Origin: Candidatus Omnitrophota bacterium
GTDB taxonomy: Bacteria; Omnitrophota; Gorgyraeia; Duberdicusellales; 4484-171
Assembly (NCBI GenBank): GCA_028710385.1
Contig: JAQTUC010000026.1
Coordinates: 1-14,404, forward strand
Reading direction: 5' to 3'
Length of the DNA: 14,404 bases
Shown: positions 13,756 through 14,404 of the stretch, one piece after another
How the letters are laid out: every line of letters starts with the position of its first letter
Numbering within the stretch: the first letter of the stretch is position 1
The notes under the pieces: model-generated
Seen by the model: only the letters and a program-made list of their open reading frames with translations
The model's database searches: none
Told to the model about the DNA's origin: nothing
Made by a program: the position numbers and the translations under genes

Positions 13756-14404
13756 ATGCTGGATCTTACCAAATATTCCTTCGCCAACGCTAAAATCCGC
13801 GCAATGCTGTCTTATCTTCTTGATGAAGCTTATCTGAAGCGCCTTGTTGAAGCGGCCGACGTTTATGAACTTTTTGATCTTCTGAAAAATACTCCGTATA
13901 AAACAATTGCTGAAGCCGCTATCGGCGGGCTTAGCCTTGAAGCTTTGGAAAAGCAACTGGCGTTGGATGACGTGCATATTTATAAGAAAGTTTATGAAAT
14001 GCTTCCCACAAATACGGAAAAAAACTTTGTTTCTCTCATGATGCAGCGCTTTGAAATAAACGAGCTTAAATTTGCGCTTAGGGTCTGGCATAAAAAAATG
14101 GAAGTTGCGGTAAGCGATTATCTTCTGGGAGAAAAAGTTGTTTTTGATATTAATTTTGAAAAGATTATTTCCTGCCATAACATTGAAGAAGTGATACTCC
14201 TGCTTGATGAAACAGCTTACAAACAGCCGCTCTTAAAAGTAAAAGACAAATTCAAGGAAAGAAATTCTACCTTTTATCTTGAAAGCGCCCTGGACGTTGA
14301 TTATTATCAGCGGCTTCTTAATTACTCCGAAAAGCTTTCGTTGTCTGATCAGAAAATTTCCCGGAAAATACTGGGGATTGAAATAGATATAGAAAATATA
14401 AATT
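13756..14404 (+). CDS. V/A-type ATPase subunit C (AC39/d-like), 3' truncated
   Basis: The frame is open from ATG 13756 to the window edge (216 codons; the family is usually about 330-350 residues). The start LDLTKYSFANAKIRAMLSYLL matches the conserved Y-ANAR-RA opening of subunit C. ADVYELFDLLKNTPY, the helical stretch RFEINELKFALRVW and the later LDVDYYQRLLNY and LGIEIDIENIN fit the repeated helical domains. Subunit C is the central socket joining the rotor shaft to the membrane ring. No Shine-Dalgarno sequence precedes the ATG, and 78 bases separate it from the stalk gene. The rest of the operon (F, A, B, D, I, K, E) presumably follows or is elsewhere. Confidence 0.85.
   Translation, partial: MLDLTKYSFANAKIRAMLSYLLDEAYLKRLVEAADVYELFDLLKNTPYKTIAEAAIGGLSLEALEKQLALDDVHIYKKVYEMLPTNTEKNFVSLMMQRFEINELKFALRVWHKKMEVAVSDYLLGEKVVFDINFEKIISCHNIEEVILLLDETAYKQPLLKVKDKFKERNSTFYLESALDVDYYQRLLNYSEKLSLSDQKISRKILGIEIDIENIN

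Noticed and set aside
13711..14178. Reverse-strand open frame of 155 codons
   Set aside because: It is the complement of the ATPase subunit C gene, rich in Phe/Lys/Asn, with no recognisable domain. The forward frame has clear family motifs and no stop.
1..14404. CRISPR array, tRNA, rRNA, insertion sequence or prophage
   Set aside because: No regularly spaced direct repeats of CRISPR size, no cloverleaf or rRNA signature, and no transposase, integrase or phage-like protein were found on either strand.

Overview
The window looks like a stretch of chromosome from an uncultured, probably anaerobic, Gram-negative-type bacterium of moderate to low GC. All genes lie on the + strand. The taxon cannot be fixed from sequence alone. 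An adenosylcobalamin-type ribonucleotide reductase, a V/A-type ATPase, an acyl-CoA dehydratase-activase-like protein and a LeuT-like Na+ symporter together would suit a candidate phylum such as Omnitrophota, but that is inference. No phage, insertion sequence, CRISPR array, rRNA or tRNA was seen.

Region 1 (1-3389): the C-terminal part of an acyl-CoA dehydratase activase-related protein (open at the left edge), then an exported ankyrin-repeat protein, then a small exported protein of unknown function with its own good -35/-10 promoter and almost no leader. Region 2 (3435-6956): a tight run of a stand-alone response-regulator receiver domain, a VanZ-like membrane protein and a class II ribonucleotide reductase. 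A five-unit degenerate heptanucleotide repeat follows, then an RluA-type pseudouridine synthase.

Region 3 (6989-9044): an ECF sigma factor with an ECF-type promoter in front of it (TGTAAC-N17-CGTT, probable autoregulation), overlapping by 4 bases an anti-sigma-like membrane protein that joins a zinc-finger domain to a DUF4349 domain. A strong intrinsic terminator closes this unit. Region 4 (9080-11963): a promoter and a leader with two inverted repeats before an MscS channel, then a LeuT-like sodium:amino-acid symporter, overlapped by 4 bases by a 44-residue one-helix protein that resembles the MetS type of small symporter subunit.

Region 5 (11964-14404): a class A beta-lactamase-fold serine hydrolase that seems to lack the Glu166 deacylation residue, a 372-base intergenic region with a promoter and inverted repeats, and the start of a V/A-type ATPase operon (peripheral-stalk subunit, then subunit C, open at the right edge).

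The most unusual non-coding signal is a 54-56 base imperfect inverted repeat present twice, at 12018-12071 and 13292-13347. Each copy lies 15-20 bases upstream of a start codon (the serine hydrolase and the first ATPase gene), with 28 bases conserved exactly in three blocks. Its T-run is 5' of the stem and its A-run 3', so it is not a terminator. A second theme is mixed translation initiation: about half the genes have a clear Shine-Dalgarno sequence and the rest have none.
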